DNA of 64,000 nucleotides from the NCBI GenBank assembly GCA_016707705.1, contig JADJHD010000013.1, positions 82,374 to 146,373 on the forward strand, in the 5' to 3' direction. The DNA comes from Bacteroidales bacterium. GTDB lineage: Bacteria > Bacteroidota > Bacteroidia > Bacteroidales > UBA4417. A program made the translations under genes and the position numbers. Shown piece by piece: positions 26,635 through 35,241 of the stretch. The notes under the pieces were generated by a model, which saw nothing but the letters and a program-made list of their open reading frames with translations, was not told where the DNA came from and did no database searches. The first letter of the stretch is position 1; the number at the start of each line of letters is the position of its first letter.

Positions 26635-27291
26635 ATGCCCATTATTCAGAAGCTAGCCTTACTTCCGCTATCTCAGAGATTTATCAGAATCCTGATTCTT
26701 CCTTTGCTTATTGTTCAGTTGCAAGGCTATTCCCAGTCTTCTTCAGAAGCCACATCCTATGAAAAAGACATCCTGAAACAAAGAGAAGAAAAGAATGAAG
26801 AACTGAAACAGGAAAAGTCACCGTTGACAGATGAGGACAAACCAGATTTCAAGGGACTTAATTACTATCCACCGGATATCAATTACAAGGTTAAAGCTAC
26901 CCTTACCCGCTTCGACAATCCCTTTCACTTCAAAATGAAAACCACTACTGACAGGCTGCCTGAATACTCACTTTATGGTAAGATCGAATTTACACTTCAG
27001 GGAAGGCAATATAGCCTGAATGTATATCAGAATATTGACTTATTAAAGAAACCAGGATTTGAGAAGTACCTTTTTATTCCTTTCAATGATCTGACAAACG
27101 GGAAATCAACTTATGGAGGAGGCCGATTCCTCGATGGCGAAATCCCTGCAGGAGATGAATTCGTAATTGATTTCAACCTGGCATATAACCCTTACTGTGC
27201 ATATAATCACAAGTACTCCTGCCCTATTCCTCCTGAAGAGAACTCACTTGAAACAGAGATACTGGCCGGAGAGAAAAAGTGGCATGATTAA
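26635..27291 (+). CDS. DUF1684-like exported protein
   Basis: The 218-residue protein from this ATG has an N-terminal hydrophobic segment (FIRILILPLLIVQLQGYSQ), probably a signal peptide. The body has YPPDINYKVKATLTRF, then YSLYGKIEFTLQGRQYSLNVYQ. It ends with a Tyr/Cys/Pro-rich segment, AYNPYCAYNHKYSCPIPP, followed by ENSLETEILAGEK. That NPYCAYN...CPxPPxEN...AGEK end is the hallmark of DUF1684, a widespread family of unknown function. The open frame extends to 26530. I chose the ATG at 26635 because it puts the signal peptide near the start and follows a promoter-like TACCTTCG (26586-26593). The next gene downstream is on the same strand. Confidence 0.82.
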   Translation: MPIIQKLALLPLSQRFIRILILPLLIVQLQGYSQSSSEATSYEKDILKQREEKNEELKQEKSPLTDEDKPDFKGLNYYPPDINYKVKATLTRFDNPFHFKMKTTTDRLPEYSLYGKIEFTLQGRQYSLNVYQNIDLLKKPGFEKYLFIPFNDLTNGKSTYGGGRFLDGEIPAGDEFVIDFNLAYNPYCAYNHKYSCPIPPEENSLETEILAGEKKWHD

Positions 27292-27397
27292 ATAAAAAGA
27301 CTGAAGTAACTAATCGAATTCAAGAAAGCTTACATTGAACCTGGCAGAAACAAGATTCACTTTCCGGAGATTTCTTCGACGCCCCAAGTACAGGTAC

Positions 27398-29137
27398 ATG
27401 GCAGTCAACAGACTTGTCCCGCACCTGCCCTGGTTCATACTGATTGCCTTATCGGTAATACTTTTCAAGGAAAGAATTTTCGCTGATTCCGGATTTTATG
27501 TCAGCCAGTTTATCAATAATAACTTCTTCTGGATTGAATGTCAGAGGATAGTACTTGCCTTTTCTCAGATCTTCCCATTGCTGGGACTCTGGCTTGGTGC
27601 CGACCTGAGGTATATCCTGATTCTTTATTCAGTCAGCCATGTGCTGTTCTTTTATTCTTTGTTTCTCTTCGTTTATTATGGTCTTCGTGACAGAAGATCG
27701 GGATTGCTGATTATTCTTTCCCAGACCGTTGGCATAATCTACAGCTTCTTTACCCCGATGTTTGAATTATACTACGGGGTACCGCTTCTCATTACCTTTT
27801 ATGCAATCTGGAGGCTCAATATCAGGGCATCACTCGTGGTTCTGATTCTGATGATTCTGGAAACGCTGGTACTGTTGAGTCACCCTCTTGCCTTTATGCT
27901 TTTTCCTTTTCTGTTGATGTATGATTTCAGGAGAAACAAAAGCAAACCCTTCACCACCTATTTACTTCTGGCTCTGGTAATGGCCGGAGTTATTGTTCTG
28001 AAGATCTACACCATGTGTCCCTATGAAACAGGGAAGCTTTCATGGCAGTTTGACTATACGCAAAACAAGCAATTCCTGGAATTTCTAAATCCCAGGTTCT
28101 ACCTGCTCATTGGCAAATACCTTATTACAAGCTATGCAGAAGTCCTTGCAGCATTGGTTATTTCCCTCACGATGCTGGCATACCGAAAGGAGTGGTTTCG
28201 ATTCCTTCTGGTAGGGGGCACATTTCTGTTTTACCTGTTTCTGGTCTTCTCAGTATACATGCCTGATCGTTCAAGGTACATGGAACAGGTAATGTACCCT
28301 TTCGTAGCAATAGTTTTTATACCTCTTATATATAGTTACCCGAAAGAACCCAGACAAGGCGTTCACAACTTCTCGATTCTCCTTATTTCCGGACTGATAG
28401 CCTATCGCCTTTTCCTAATATATGATGGAAGTTCGTTGTTCACTGCCAGGGTTCGACAAATGGAAAATTTGATTGATTCAGCCAGACAAATGGGCGGAAG
28501 CAAGTTTATTGTTTCTGAGAATAATGTGGATAAAGGATACACACAACTTAACTGGAGTTATCCCTTTGAAAGCATGCTGCTTAGCGCCATTGATGGGGAT
28601 GATCTAACGATTACGCTTGTGCCGAAGGAGGACTATTTCTATGAAGGCAACAATCTCAAAACAGGGCCTGAGCAGTTTGTATTCAGGCGATGGGAAATCA
28701 AGGACCACTCCTGGTTAAATCAGAGATACCTGCATCTTGATCCCGGTGCATACCGAATGCTCTGCGACAGTAATGACAAGCAGGACCTTTATGGAATAAA
28801 CAGGAATCTCAGGATTGATGTTAACTCCAAAAAATACTATGCTTCCCTGGATACAGTCTGGGTACAGGTAAGCATCATTAACAAGGGTAAAATACCACTC
28901 AAGGCTGGAAAAGGAGATAAGATCTATTTATCCTATTTCTGGATGAAGGGTAATGACTATCTTGACTGGAATGGCATCTTAACTCCACTTGAAACCGATG
29001 TTGTCCGCAGCCTGAAACAGGATATCAGGGTTGCTGTGCCCAAAAACAAAGGTCGGCTCAAGTTAAAGGTGGATATTGTAACCAGTGACAGAATGTGGTT
29101 TGGAATCAACGCATCGCACGAGGTACTTGTTTATTGA
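27398..29137 (+). CDS. Polytopic membrane protein with C-terminal soluble domain
   Basis: I do not recognise a family. From ATG 27398 the protein has 579 residues. A TTG at 27335 would add 21, mostly basic. Roughly the first 360 residues hold about eleven hydrophobic helices (such as PWFILIALSVILF, ILILYSVSHVLFFYSLFLFV, LVVLILMILETLVLLSHPLAF, VMYPFVAIVFIPLIYSY). Short acidic and basic loops between them resemble GT-C-type or O-antigen-ligase-like proteins, but no catalytic motif stands out. The last 220 residues are soluble and beta-rich (GPEQFVFRRWEIKDHSW, LRIDVNSKKYYASLDTVWVQVSIINKGKIPL), possibly an Ig-like domain outside the membrane. It follows the DUF1684 gene by 106 bases on the same strand. 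Confidence 0.75.
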   Translation: MAVNRLVPHLPWFILIALSVILFKERIFADSGFYVSQFINNNFFWIECQRIVLAFSQIFPLLGLWLGADLRYILILYSVSHVLFFYSLFLFVYYGLRDRRSGLLIILSQTVGIIYSFFTPMFELYYGVPLLITFYAIWRLNIRASLVVLILMILETLVLLSHPLAFMLFPFLLMYDFRRNKSKPFTTYLLLALVMAGVIVLKIYTMCPYETGKLSWQFDYTQNKQFLEFLNPRFYLLIGKYLITSYAEVLAALVISLTMLAYRKEWFRFLLVGGTFLFYLFLVFSVYMPDRSRYMEQVMYPFVAIVFIPLIYSYPKEPRQGVHNFSILLISGLIAYRLFLIYDGSSLFTARVRQMENLIDSARQMGGSKFIVSENNVDKGYTQLNWSYPFESMLLSAIDGDDLTITLVPKEDYFYEGNNLKTGPEQFVFRRWEIKDHSWLNQRYLHLDPGAYRMLCDSNDKQDLYGINRNLRIDVNSKKYYASLDTVWVQVSIINKGKIPLKAGKGDKIYLSYFWMKGNDYLDWNGILTPLETDVVRSLKQDIRVAVPKNKGRLKLKVDIVTSDRMWFGINASHEVLVY

Positions 29138-29324
29138 AAAGGATGAAAATCGTTTTTCGGAATGAGTGATTCAATGGATTCATTCTCCTCAAAGCACAAC
29201 GCATTCAGCTTTCTTAAGAATAATTAACAGGAATAAGGCTTGAATCAAGAGCAAAACCTTGTTTGAAACTGCTTTAGCTGATTACTTTTATAGAAATTTG
29301 CGATACTTATAGAGTCTGTCGCAA

Positions 29325-30839
29325 ATGAAAGTTGAAACTACCATCAATCAGGAACACATCAACATGTCCAATACAAAGTCCCATTTTATTCATTCTCTTC
29401 GCTTAAGCTGGCTTCCATTGCTGGCATTAATACTATTTCTGGCCTTATTCAAAACATCGGTAGCTGCGACCAAAGGATATAAAATTTCTGTAAAACTTAC
29501 CAACTCAAAGGATACCTGCCTCTACCTTGCACATTACTATGGGAATAAGCAATACCTTGACGATACAGCATATCTGAGCAAAAAGGGCGTTTTTGAATTC
29601 AACGGTACCGAAAATCTTCCGGAAGGAATGTACATAATAGCAGGACAGTCGAAGAGCCGGTATTTAGATATCTTTTTAACCGCACCGCAACAGCTTGAAT
29701 TATCCTGTGATCCTGCTGATGTGGTGAAATCAATCAAGATTAAGGGCTCGGATGAGAATTCAATCTTCTATGAATATGTCAAATTCCTTGCAGGAAAGCA
29801 AACTGAGATTGAGCCATTGAACCAATGGAAGCAATCGCATAAGGAGAAGAATGACTCCACGGCAATTATTCAGGCAAGAATTGATAAGATTGATAAGGAA
29901 GCAAAGGACTACATCAGGAATTTTTACATTTCAAATCCCGGATTACTGGCTGCAAAGTTTGTAAAAGCCAACAACGAGCCTGATATTCTTCCTTTTATCA
30001 CCAAGCCTGATGGTAAAGTCGATTCGAGCAACATTTTCCAGGTTTACAAAAAACATTATTTTGACCATCTCTCCTTCGAAGATGCCAGGATTCTTTACAC
30101 ACCAGTATTTACAAACAAGATTGATTATTACCTCGACAAGCTGTCAGTACCTGTGCTGGATTCGCTTGAAAATGAGATTGACCGGCTTATTAAACTCTCC
30201 TCTGTTAATCCGGAGACGCAAAAGTATCTTGCCTGGTATCTCACACTGAAATATGAATCATCTGAGATTATGGGTCATGATGCGCTCTTTGTTTATATTA
30301 TAAGGAAATACATGGAACCCGGGGAAGTAGAATGGCTCTATCCAAGTGTCAAGGAAACCATAATAAAGCGTGTGAAAGCCATTGAACCCTTGTTACTGGG
30401 CAAGATAGCTCCCAACCTTGTTATGCTTGATACAACCAATTATCCCCAAGCATTGCAATCTGTAACAGCAAAGTATACACTATTGTTTTTCTGGGAAAGC
30501 ACCTGCGGTCATTGTCAAAAGGAAATGCCGAAAGTTCTTGAATTTTACAAGGAATTCAATGCCATTAGCAGACTTGAGATATTCGCAGTTAGTGGTGATA
30601 CTTCCCTTGTGAAATGGAAAGAGTACATTAAAAAGAACAAATTGCCATGGATAAATGTTAATGGACATATGAGTCTTAGCGGAGATTACCATGACATCTA
30701 TGATATTCACAGCACACCGGTAATGTATCTGCTGGATGAGAACAAGAAGATTATCACAAAGAGGCTTCTTATCGATCAGTTAAGCGATTTCCTCCGGAAG
30801 CGTGAAGATGCCCTGAAAAAGAAAGCCAAAACTGATTAG
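29325..30839 (+). CDS. Periplasmic thioredoxin-fold protein (TlpA-like, DUF4369/DUF5106 type)
   Basis: This is a 504-residue exported protein. After a polar lead there is a hydrophobic segment (LPLLALILFLALFKTSVA). An N-terminal beta domain of DUF4369 type follows (KISVKLTNSKDTCLYLAHYYGNKQ, GVFEFNGTENLPEGMY). The middle is helical, DUF5106-like (KYLAWYLTLKYESSEIMGHD, EWLYPSVKETIIKRV). The C-terminal thioredoxin domain has GKIAPNLVMLD, LLFFWESTCGHC with active-site cysteines 394 and 397, and the cis-proline in HSTPVMYLLD. Proteins of this build are thought to be periplasmic thiol-disulfide reductases in Bacteroidota. ATG 29364 (MSNTKSH) is an equally good start. Confidence 0.88.
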   Translation: MKVETTINQEHINMSNTKSHFIHSLRLSWLPLLALILFLALFKTSVAATKGYKISVKLTNSKDTCLYLAHYYGNKQYLDDTAYLSKKGVFEFNGTENLPEGMYIIAGQSKSRYLDIFLTAPQQLELSCDPADVVKSIKIKGSDENSIFYEYVKFLAGKQTEIEPLNQWKQSHKEKNDSTAIIQARIDKIDKEAKDYIRNFYISNPGLLAAKFVKANNEPDILPFITKPDGKVDSSNIFQVYKKHYFDHLSFEDARILYTPVFTNKIDYYLDKLSVPVLDSLENEIDRLIKLSSVNPETQKYLAWYLTLKYESSEIMGHDALFVYIIRKYMEPGEVEWLYPSVKETIIKRVKAIEPLLLGKIAPNLVMLDTTNYPQALQSVTAKYTLLFFWESTCGHCQKEMPKVLEFYKEFNAISRLEIFAVSGDTSLVKWKEYIKKNKLPWINVNGHMSLSGDYHDIYDIHSTPVMYLLDENKKIITKRLLIDQLSDFLRKREDALKKKAKTD

Positions 30840-30883
30840 ATATAAATCAGGTAACTAAACAAGTCCCAACAAAACCCTATTCC

Positions 30884-31420
30884 ATGAAAAAATTCTTCGT
30901 TTTTGCAACTCTGCTCCTTCTGGCATCAAGTCTGTTCGCGCAATCAAGTGATTTTCCTGATGTAATTATAAAGAAAAAGAAATTCATGATTAATGATGTA
31001 AGCGTCGGGGCAGACTGGTCTGTTACAGATGTCATCGGGACTTTGGGCAATAACGCAAGGGTGAGGGCTGGTTACAATATCACCCATACATATGATGATC
31101 TTGGAATTGTAGTATTTGAAAAAGCCCTCGACAAGAAAGGTTCAGGAATGATTAACGAAATACAATTTCATTTCATTCCGATTGTTAATGAGGTTGCACC
31201 CAAATGGGGATTCAGGTCTGAGATTAAAATTGATAAGTTAACAGTCAGGAAGGATCTTGATAAGGCTACTGTCCTGAAGAAACTCTCGAAATGGAAGCAA
31301 ACTGACAGTTATTTGGAGCATAGCATCCGGTTGGATAATGGCATGTACTACATTTATTTTCAGTTCTCCGATGATGAGTCGCAGTTGCAGAAGATCAGTA
31401 TAGGGAAGAACACGAAATAG
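30884..31420 (+). CDS. Small exported protein of unknown function
   Basis: This 178-residue protein has a clear signal peptide (MKKFFVFATLLLLASSLFAQ). The mature part is basic and mixed alpha/beta. Landmarks are VGADWSVTDVIGTLGNNARV, YNITHTYDDLGIVVFEK and INEIQFHFIPIV. The pattern 'threshold of a small beta domain, then YDDLGIVVFEK' is reminiscent of Bacteroidota DUF7738-type proteins, but I am not sure of that name. It starts 45 bases after the TlpA-like gene with an A/C-rich leader and ends at a strong bidirectional terminator, so it is probably the last gene of that transcript. Confidence 0.8.
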   Translation: MKKFFVFATLLLLASSLFAQSSDFPDVIIKKKKFMINDVSVGADWSVTDVIGTLGNNARVRAGYNITHTYDDLGIVVFEKALDKKGSGMINEIQFHFIPIVNEVAPKWGFRSEIKIDKLTVRKDLDKATVLKKLSKWKQTDSYLEHSIRLDNGMYYIYFQFSDDESQLQKISIGKNTK

Positions 31421-31443
31421 CAAAACTGTTTTCGTAAGGATAT

Positions 31444-31479
31444 AAAAAGAAGAGGCCGGAATTCCGGCCTCTTCTTTTT
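31444..31479. terminator. Bidirectional terminator (perfect 36-bp palindrome)
   Basis: AAAAAGAAGAGGCCGGAA is followed directly by its exact reverse complement ending CTTCTTTTT. It lies between the convergent small exported gene and rplT and can stop transcription from both sides. Confidence 0.92.
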
Positions 31480-31496
31480 ATTGATATGGTACAAAC

Positions 31497-31841
31497 CTAC
31501 TTTACGAGGTCCACGATAGCCTTGAAGGCTGATGGATTGTTCATTGCAAGGTCTGCCAGCACTTTGCGGTCGAGCTGGATATCTTTCTTATGGAGCTGAC
31601 CCATGAATACGGAGTATGACATACCGAATTCCCTTACGCCGGCATTGATACGTACGATCCAGAGTGCGCGGAAGTTGCGTTTTTTGGTTTTCCTGTCGCG
31701 GTATGCGTATTGTCCGCCTTTTTCATACGCATTTTTGGCTACCGTCCAGACGTTTTTACGCCTTCCGAATTGGCCTTTTACCTGTTTCAGGATTTTTTTC
31801 CTGCGAGCCCTTGAGGCTACAGCATTTACTGATCTTGGCAT
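31497..31841 (-). CDS. rplT: 50S ribosomal protein L20
   Basis: The 114-residue basic protein is full length. It shows the L20 landmarks MPRSVNAVASRARRKKILKQ, GQFGRRKNVWTVAKNAYEK, YAYRDRKTKKRNFRALWIVR, INAGVREFGMSYS and LADLAMNNPSAF. It binds 23S rRNA early in 50S assembly. In other bacteria it also represses its own operon by binding the infC-rpmI leader. It is the last gene of thrS-infC-rpmI-rplT, 84 bases after rpmI, and ends at a strong terminator. Confidence 0.98.
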   Translation of the reverse strand: MPRSVNAVASRARRKKILKQVKGQFGRRKNVWTVAKNAYEKGGQYAYRDRKTKKRNFRALWIVRINAGVREFGMSYSVFMGQLHKKDIQLDRKVLADLAMNNPSAFKAIVDLVK

Positions 31842-31925
31842 AGTTTACTTTGTTTTTTTACTTCAGCGTTCCCGAAAATAACGGGAATCTTTTGGGGCTG
31901 AAAGCAAGGTTTAACATTTAATTGT

Positions 31926-32120
31926 TTAGCACTGGAGCATATCCCTTACAGCCTTCACATCAGCCTTGTCAACAATTGCAGAGTAACCGAGGTTACGTTT
32001 GCGCTTGGTTGATTTTTTGGTAAGGATGTGACTCTTGTAAGCATGTCTCCTTTTCAGCTTACCCGTGCCGGTTGTGGTGAACCTTTTCTTGGCACTGGCT
32101 TTACTCTTCATTTTTGGCAT
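31926..32120 (-). CDS. rpmI: 50S ribosomal protein L35
   Basis: The 64-residue protein starts MPKMKSKASAKKRFTTTGTG and has KLKRRHAYKSHILTKKSTKRKRNL, the normal L35 pattern. It is a small structural protein of the large subunit. Its ATG lies about 50 bases after the 11-bp array that fills most of the gap from infC. Confidence 0.97.
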   Translation of the reverse strand: MPKMKSKASAKKRFTTTGTGKLKRRHAYKSHILTKKSTKRKRNLGYSAIVDKADVKAVRDMLQC

Positions 32121-32172
32121 GTTACTTTCTAGTTTATTAATTTATGTTGATTAAGGGAATTCTAAAATTGGG

Positions 32173-32271
32173 TCATTCGATTGTCATTCGATTGTCATTC
32201 GATTGTCATTCGATTGTCATTCGATTGTCATTCGATTGTCATTCGATTGTCATACGATTGTCATTCGATTG
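32173..32271 (-). repeat. Nine 11-bp tandem repeats upstream of rpmI
   Basis: The plus-strand unit is TCATTCGATTG repeated nine times without a break. Only unit eight differs (TCATACGATTG). On the transcribed strand each unit reads CAATCGAATGA and contains an ATG whose frame (ATG ACA ATC GAA TGA) stops in the ATGA of the next unit. It lies inside the thrS-infC-rpmI-rplT transcript. Confidence 0.97.
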
Positions 32272-32290
32272 TTTTTGAAACTAATCCTTG

Positions 32291-32417
32291 CTATCGTCTG
32301 ACTATTGTTTGACTATTGTCTGACTATCGCTTTACTATTGTTTGACTATGACTATCGCTTTACTATTGTTTGACTATTGCCTGACTATTGTTTGACTATT
32401 GCCTGACTATTATCTGA
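32291..32417 (-). repeat. Degenerate 11-bp tandem array abutting the infC stop
   Basis: Eleven full units of the type CTATTGTTTGA (variants CTATCGCTTTA, CTATTGCCTGA, CTATCGTCTGA) and one 6-base unit CTATGA run up to the infC stop. The stop codon itself (CTA on the plus strand) is the start of the next unit. On the transcribed strand every unit provides TAG, and since 11 is not a multiple of 3, all three frames are closed. Confidence 0.95.
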
Positions 32418-32984
32418 CTAAGTAGTTGCCTTCTTGGGTGCCAGGATCATAATCATCCTTTTACCTTCGAGAAGCGGGAGCTTTTCAACTTTTCCATACT
32501 CCATAAGTTCCTGGGCAAACTTGAGAAGGATAATCTCACCCTGATCCTTATAAACGATGGAGCGTCCTCTGAAGAAAACTTCTACCTTCACTTTTGCCCC
32601 TTCCTTGAGGAAGTTCATGCCATGCTTTAACTTAAAATTAAAGTCATGCTCATCAGTTTGCGGGCCCATTCGAATTTCCTTCACGATGATCTTAGCCGTT
32701 TTAGCCTTGATCTCTTTCTGTTTCTTCTTCAGTTCATAAAGGAATTTCTTATAGTCAATCACCTTGCAAACAGGAGGGTTGGCAGTTGGCGAAATCTCAA
32801 CCAAATCCAGCTCAAGCCCTTCAGCAATTGTAAGTGCCTCCCTGATATTGTAGATACCGGGTGTAATATTTTCACCCACTACCCGCACTACCGGTGATTT
32901 GATTTTTTCGTTGATCTTGTGAAGTTCCTCAACCTGCTTGCGTGGGAACCTGCGATCTGCCTGGTTGTTGTAAGGCGTTGCTAT
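32418..32984 (-). CDS. infC: Translation initiation factor IF-3, apparent ATA start
   Basis: IF-3 binds the 30S subunit, prevents premature 50S joining and proofreads the start codon. The protein has the IF3-N domain (INEKIKSPVVRVVGENITPG, LDLVEISPTANPPVCKVIDY), the linker helix (KKKQKEIKAKTAK) and the IF3-C domain (VKEIRMGPQTDEHDF, GAKVKVEVFFRGRS, LPLLEGKRMIMILAPKK). The first ATG/GTG/TTG in frame is GTG at 32888, which would remove HKINEKIK, a conserved part. The frame continues upstream through ATPYNNQADRRFPRKQ to an ATA at 32984, preceded at 7 bases by AAAGGAG. No canonical start occurs before the in-frame TAA near the thrS end. Starting at ATA gives 188 residues. This mirrors the rare AUU start of E. 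coli infC. Confidence 0.88.
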   Translation of the reverse strand: MATPYNNQADRRFPRKQVEELHKINEKIKSPVVRVVGENITPGIYNIREALTIAEGLELDLVEISPTANPPVCKVIDYKKFLYELKKKQKEIKAKTAKIIVKEIRMGPQTDEHDFNFKLKHGMNFLKEGAKVKVEVFFRGRSIVYKDQGEIILLKFAQELMEYGKVEKLPLLEGKRMIMILAPKKATT

Positions 32985-32991
32985 ACGGTTA

Positions 32992-32998
32992 CTCCTTT
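32992..32998 (-). promoter_or_regulatory. Strong Shine-Dalgarno sequence before infC (AAAGGAG)
   Basis: Minus-strand AAAGGAG lies 7 bases before the ATA codon. Other genes in the window show A/C-rich leaders without such a site, so it is exceptional here and decides the start. Confidence 0.75.
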
Positions 32999-33050
32999 CT
33001 TTTTGTGAATACTTAATTCCGATGTGATAACACCGGTATCTATTAATTGT

Positions 33051-34985
33051 TTAGTCCAGTTGTGTTCTGATCTCCTGATTAACCATCTCAATAAAGGCTG
33101 GCAACTCAAAAGTACCCAGATCACCCTGGCCATGTTTACGTACTGAGACAGAATTACTGTTCTCTTCTTTCTCGCCAACAATAAGCATAAACGGGATCTT
33201 CAGCAGTTCTGCATCCCGTATCTTCTTGCCGGTCTTTTCGTTGCGTTCATCAACGAGGGCGCGAATTTCGGAATTTGCGAGGACATCTGCAACTTTTTTT
33301 GCATAATCGAGGTATTTCTCGCTGATTGGCAAAATAGTAGCCTGATCCGGTGTGAGCCATAGAGGGAAGTTTCCGGCGGTGTGCTCGAGCAGAACTGCTA
33401 CAAAACGCTCCATTGATCCGAAAGGTGCCCTGTGAATCATAACCGGGCGATGTTTCTGATTATCGCTGCCTGTATACTCCAGTTCAAAGCGTTCAGGAAG
33501 GTTATAGTCAACCTGAATGGTACCCAACTGCCATTTACGGCCAAGGGCATCCTTCACCATAAAGTCGAGCTTGGGGCCATAGAAAGCGGCTTCACCAACT
33601 TCTACTACGGTCTGCAGACCTTTCTCAGCAGCTGCTTCAATAATTGCATTTTCAGCCTTCTGCCAGTTTTCGTCGCTTCCGATATATTTTTCCTTGTTAT
33701 CAGGATCCCTTAAAGAAATCTGAGCGGTAAAGTTCTTGAAATCAAGAATCTTGAAGATATGAAGTACAATATCAATAACTGACTTGAACTCATCTTTGAT
33801 TTGATCCGGACGACAGAAAAGGTGGGCGTCATCCTGAGTGAATCCTCTTACCCTGGTAAGTCCGTGGAGTTCGCCACTCTGCTCATAGCGGTATACGGTG
33901 CCGAATTCAGCAAAGCGAACAGGCAGATCCTTGTATGAGCGTGGCTTGCTGTTGTATATCTCGCAATGGTGAGGGCAATTCATTGGTTTAAGCATGAACT
34001 GTTCACCTTCGATAGGCGTATTGATCGGTTGGAAAGCATCCTTTCCATATTTCTGGAAGTGGCCTGAAGTCTTGTATAACTCAACATTCCCAATATGAGG
34101 GGTGATAACCGGCAGATATCCGGCTTTGCGCTGTACATTCTTCAAAAACTGCTCAAGCCTTTCACGAAGCTGTGCACCCTTGGGCAACCAAAGAGGCAAT
34201 CCGGAACCAACCTTCTGTGAGAAGGTAAAAAGTTCAAGTTCCTTGCCAAGCTTGCGATGATCACGCTTCTTGGCTTCTTCAAGCAGGACCATGTACTCAT
34301 CAAGTTCCTTCTGTTTTGGGAAGGTAATTCCATAAAGACGGGTGAGCTGCTTGCGCTTCTCATCACCACGCCAGTAGGCACCGGCGATGTTCAGCAGCTT
34401 AACGGCCTTGATAGGGCTTGTATCAGGAATATGTGGACCACGGCAGAGATCAGTAAAATTGCCTGAATGGTAAAGGGTAATCTCACCATCCTGAAGGTCG
34501 CGGATGAGCTCAAGCTTATACTCGTCATTCTTGCGGGTAAAATGATCAAGAGCATCGGCCTTGCTCACTTCCTGACGATCAAACCCATGCTTTCCACGTG
34601 CAAGTTCAAGCATTTTGGCTTCAATGGCAGGAAGATCCTCAGGGGTAATAGTCCTGTCACCAAAATCCATATCGTAGTAAAATCCATTTTCAATATCCGG
34701 ACCAATGCCAAATTTAACACCCGGATAAAGCATTTCAATTGCTTCAGCCATAAGGTGGGCAGAGGAATGCCACATGGCAGCCTTGCCTTCTGTGTCGTTC
34801 CAGGTAAGGAGTTGAAGTCTGGCATCATTATTCAAAGGACGGGTAGCATCTATTACAACGCCATCAACCTTGGCTGCCAATACGTTACGGGCTAGTCCCT
34901 CACTAATACTCAAGGCAACCTGCAAAGCAGTAGTCCCTTTCGGGTATTGCCTGACGGAATTATCAGGTAATGTGATATTTATCAT
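33051..34985 (-). CDS. thrS: Threonyl-tRNA synthetase
   Basis: ThrS charges tRNA-Thr. The 644-residue product is full length: TGS domain (1-60, MINITLPDNSVRQYPKGTTALQ), the editing domain with HSSAHLMAEA and the later CRGPH segment, and the class II catalytic core (motif 2 RFAEFGTVYRYEQSGELHGLTRVRGFTQDDAH; Zn ligands in MNCPHHC; motif 3 MIHRAPFGSMERF). The anticodon-binding domain follows (ADVLANSEIRALVDERNEKTGKKIRDAE). It is the first gene of the thrS-infC-rpmI-rplT operon, with infC beginning 66 bases after its stop. A TATCTTTG promoter box lies 28 bases upstream. Confidence 0.98.
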   Translation of the reverse strand: MINITLPDNSVRQYPKGTTALQVALSISEGLARNVLAAKVDGVVIDATRPLNNDARLQLLTWNDTEGKAAMWHSSAHLMAEAIEMLYPGVKFGIGPDIENGFYYDMDFGDRTITPEDLPAIEAKMLELARGKHGFDRQEVSKADALDHFTRKNDEYKLELIRDLQDGEITLYHSGNFTDLCRGPHIPDTSPIKAVKLLNIAGAYWRGDEKRKQLTRLYGITFPKQKELDEYMVLLEEAKKRDHRKLGKELELFTFSQKVGSGLPLWLPKGAQLRERLEQFLKNVQRKAGYLPVITPHIGNVELYKTSGHFQKYGKDAFQPINTPIEGEQFMLKPMNCPHHCEIYNSKPRSYKDLPVRFAEFGTVYRYEQSGELHGLTRVRGFTQDDAHLFCRPDQIKDEFKSVIDIVLHIFKILDFKNFTAQISLRDPDNKEKYIGSDENWQKAENAIIEAAAEKGLQTVVEVGEAAFYGPKLDFMVKDALGRKWQLGTIQVDYNLPERFELEYTGSDNQKHRPVMIHRAPFGSMERFVAVLLEHTAGNFPLWLTPDQATILPISEKYLDYAKKVADVLANSEIRALVDERNEKTGKKIRDAELLKIPFMLIVGEKEENSNSVSVRKHGQGDLGTFELPAFIEMVNQEIRTQLD

Positions 34986-35013
34986 ACAATTAAGAATTCA
35001 TTTTTTGAGCCTG

Positions 35014-35021
35014 CAAAGATA
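35014..35021 (-). promoter_or_regulatory. -7 promoter box of the thrS operon (TATCTTTG)
   Basis: Minus-strand TATCTTTG, a perfect TAnnTTTG match, lies 28 bases before the thrS ATG in an AT-rich gap. It should drive thrS-infC-rpmI-rplT. Confidence 0.7.
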
Positions 35022-35241
35022 GGAATTTAAACAATTTGCTACGCATCCAACATCGAACTTTCCTTTTCAGAATTTGACAGACTTTAGTTCCGTCAATATC
35101 GATGTAATCCAAACCTGTCAATCAGGAGGATTACTATGTGAATTCTGAAAATTCCGAGACCAGGAATTCAGGATTGAGGAGATCCGACAACTATATTTAC
35201 TGTTCAGACTGAAAAACATTGCCATGAAAAACAAGTCAGGC

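Noticed and set aside
27335..27397. TTG start for the polytopic membrane protein
   Set aside because: Possible, but it adds only basic residues without family support; ATG 27398 is preferred.
32173..32417. Possible CRISPR-like array
   Set aside because: Units are 11 bp and directly adjacent, with no spacers and no cas genes nearby. It is simple tandem repetition.
32418..32888. GTG at 32888 as the infC start
   Set aside because: It would delete conserved IF-3 residues that are encoded in frame just upstream and lacks a nearby Shine-Dalgarno sequence, while ATA 32984 has one.
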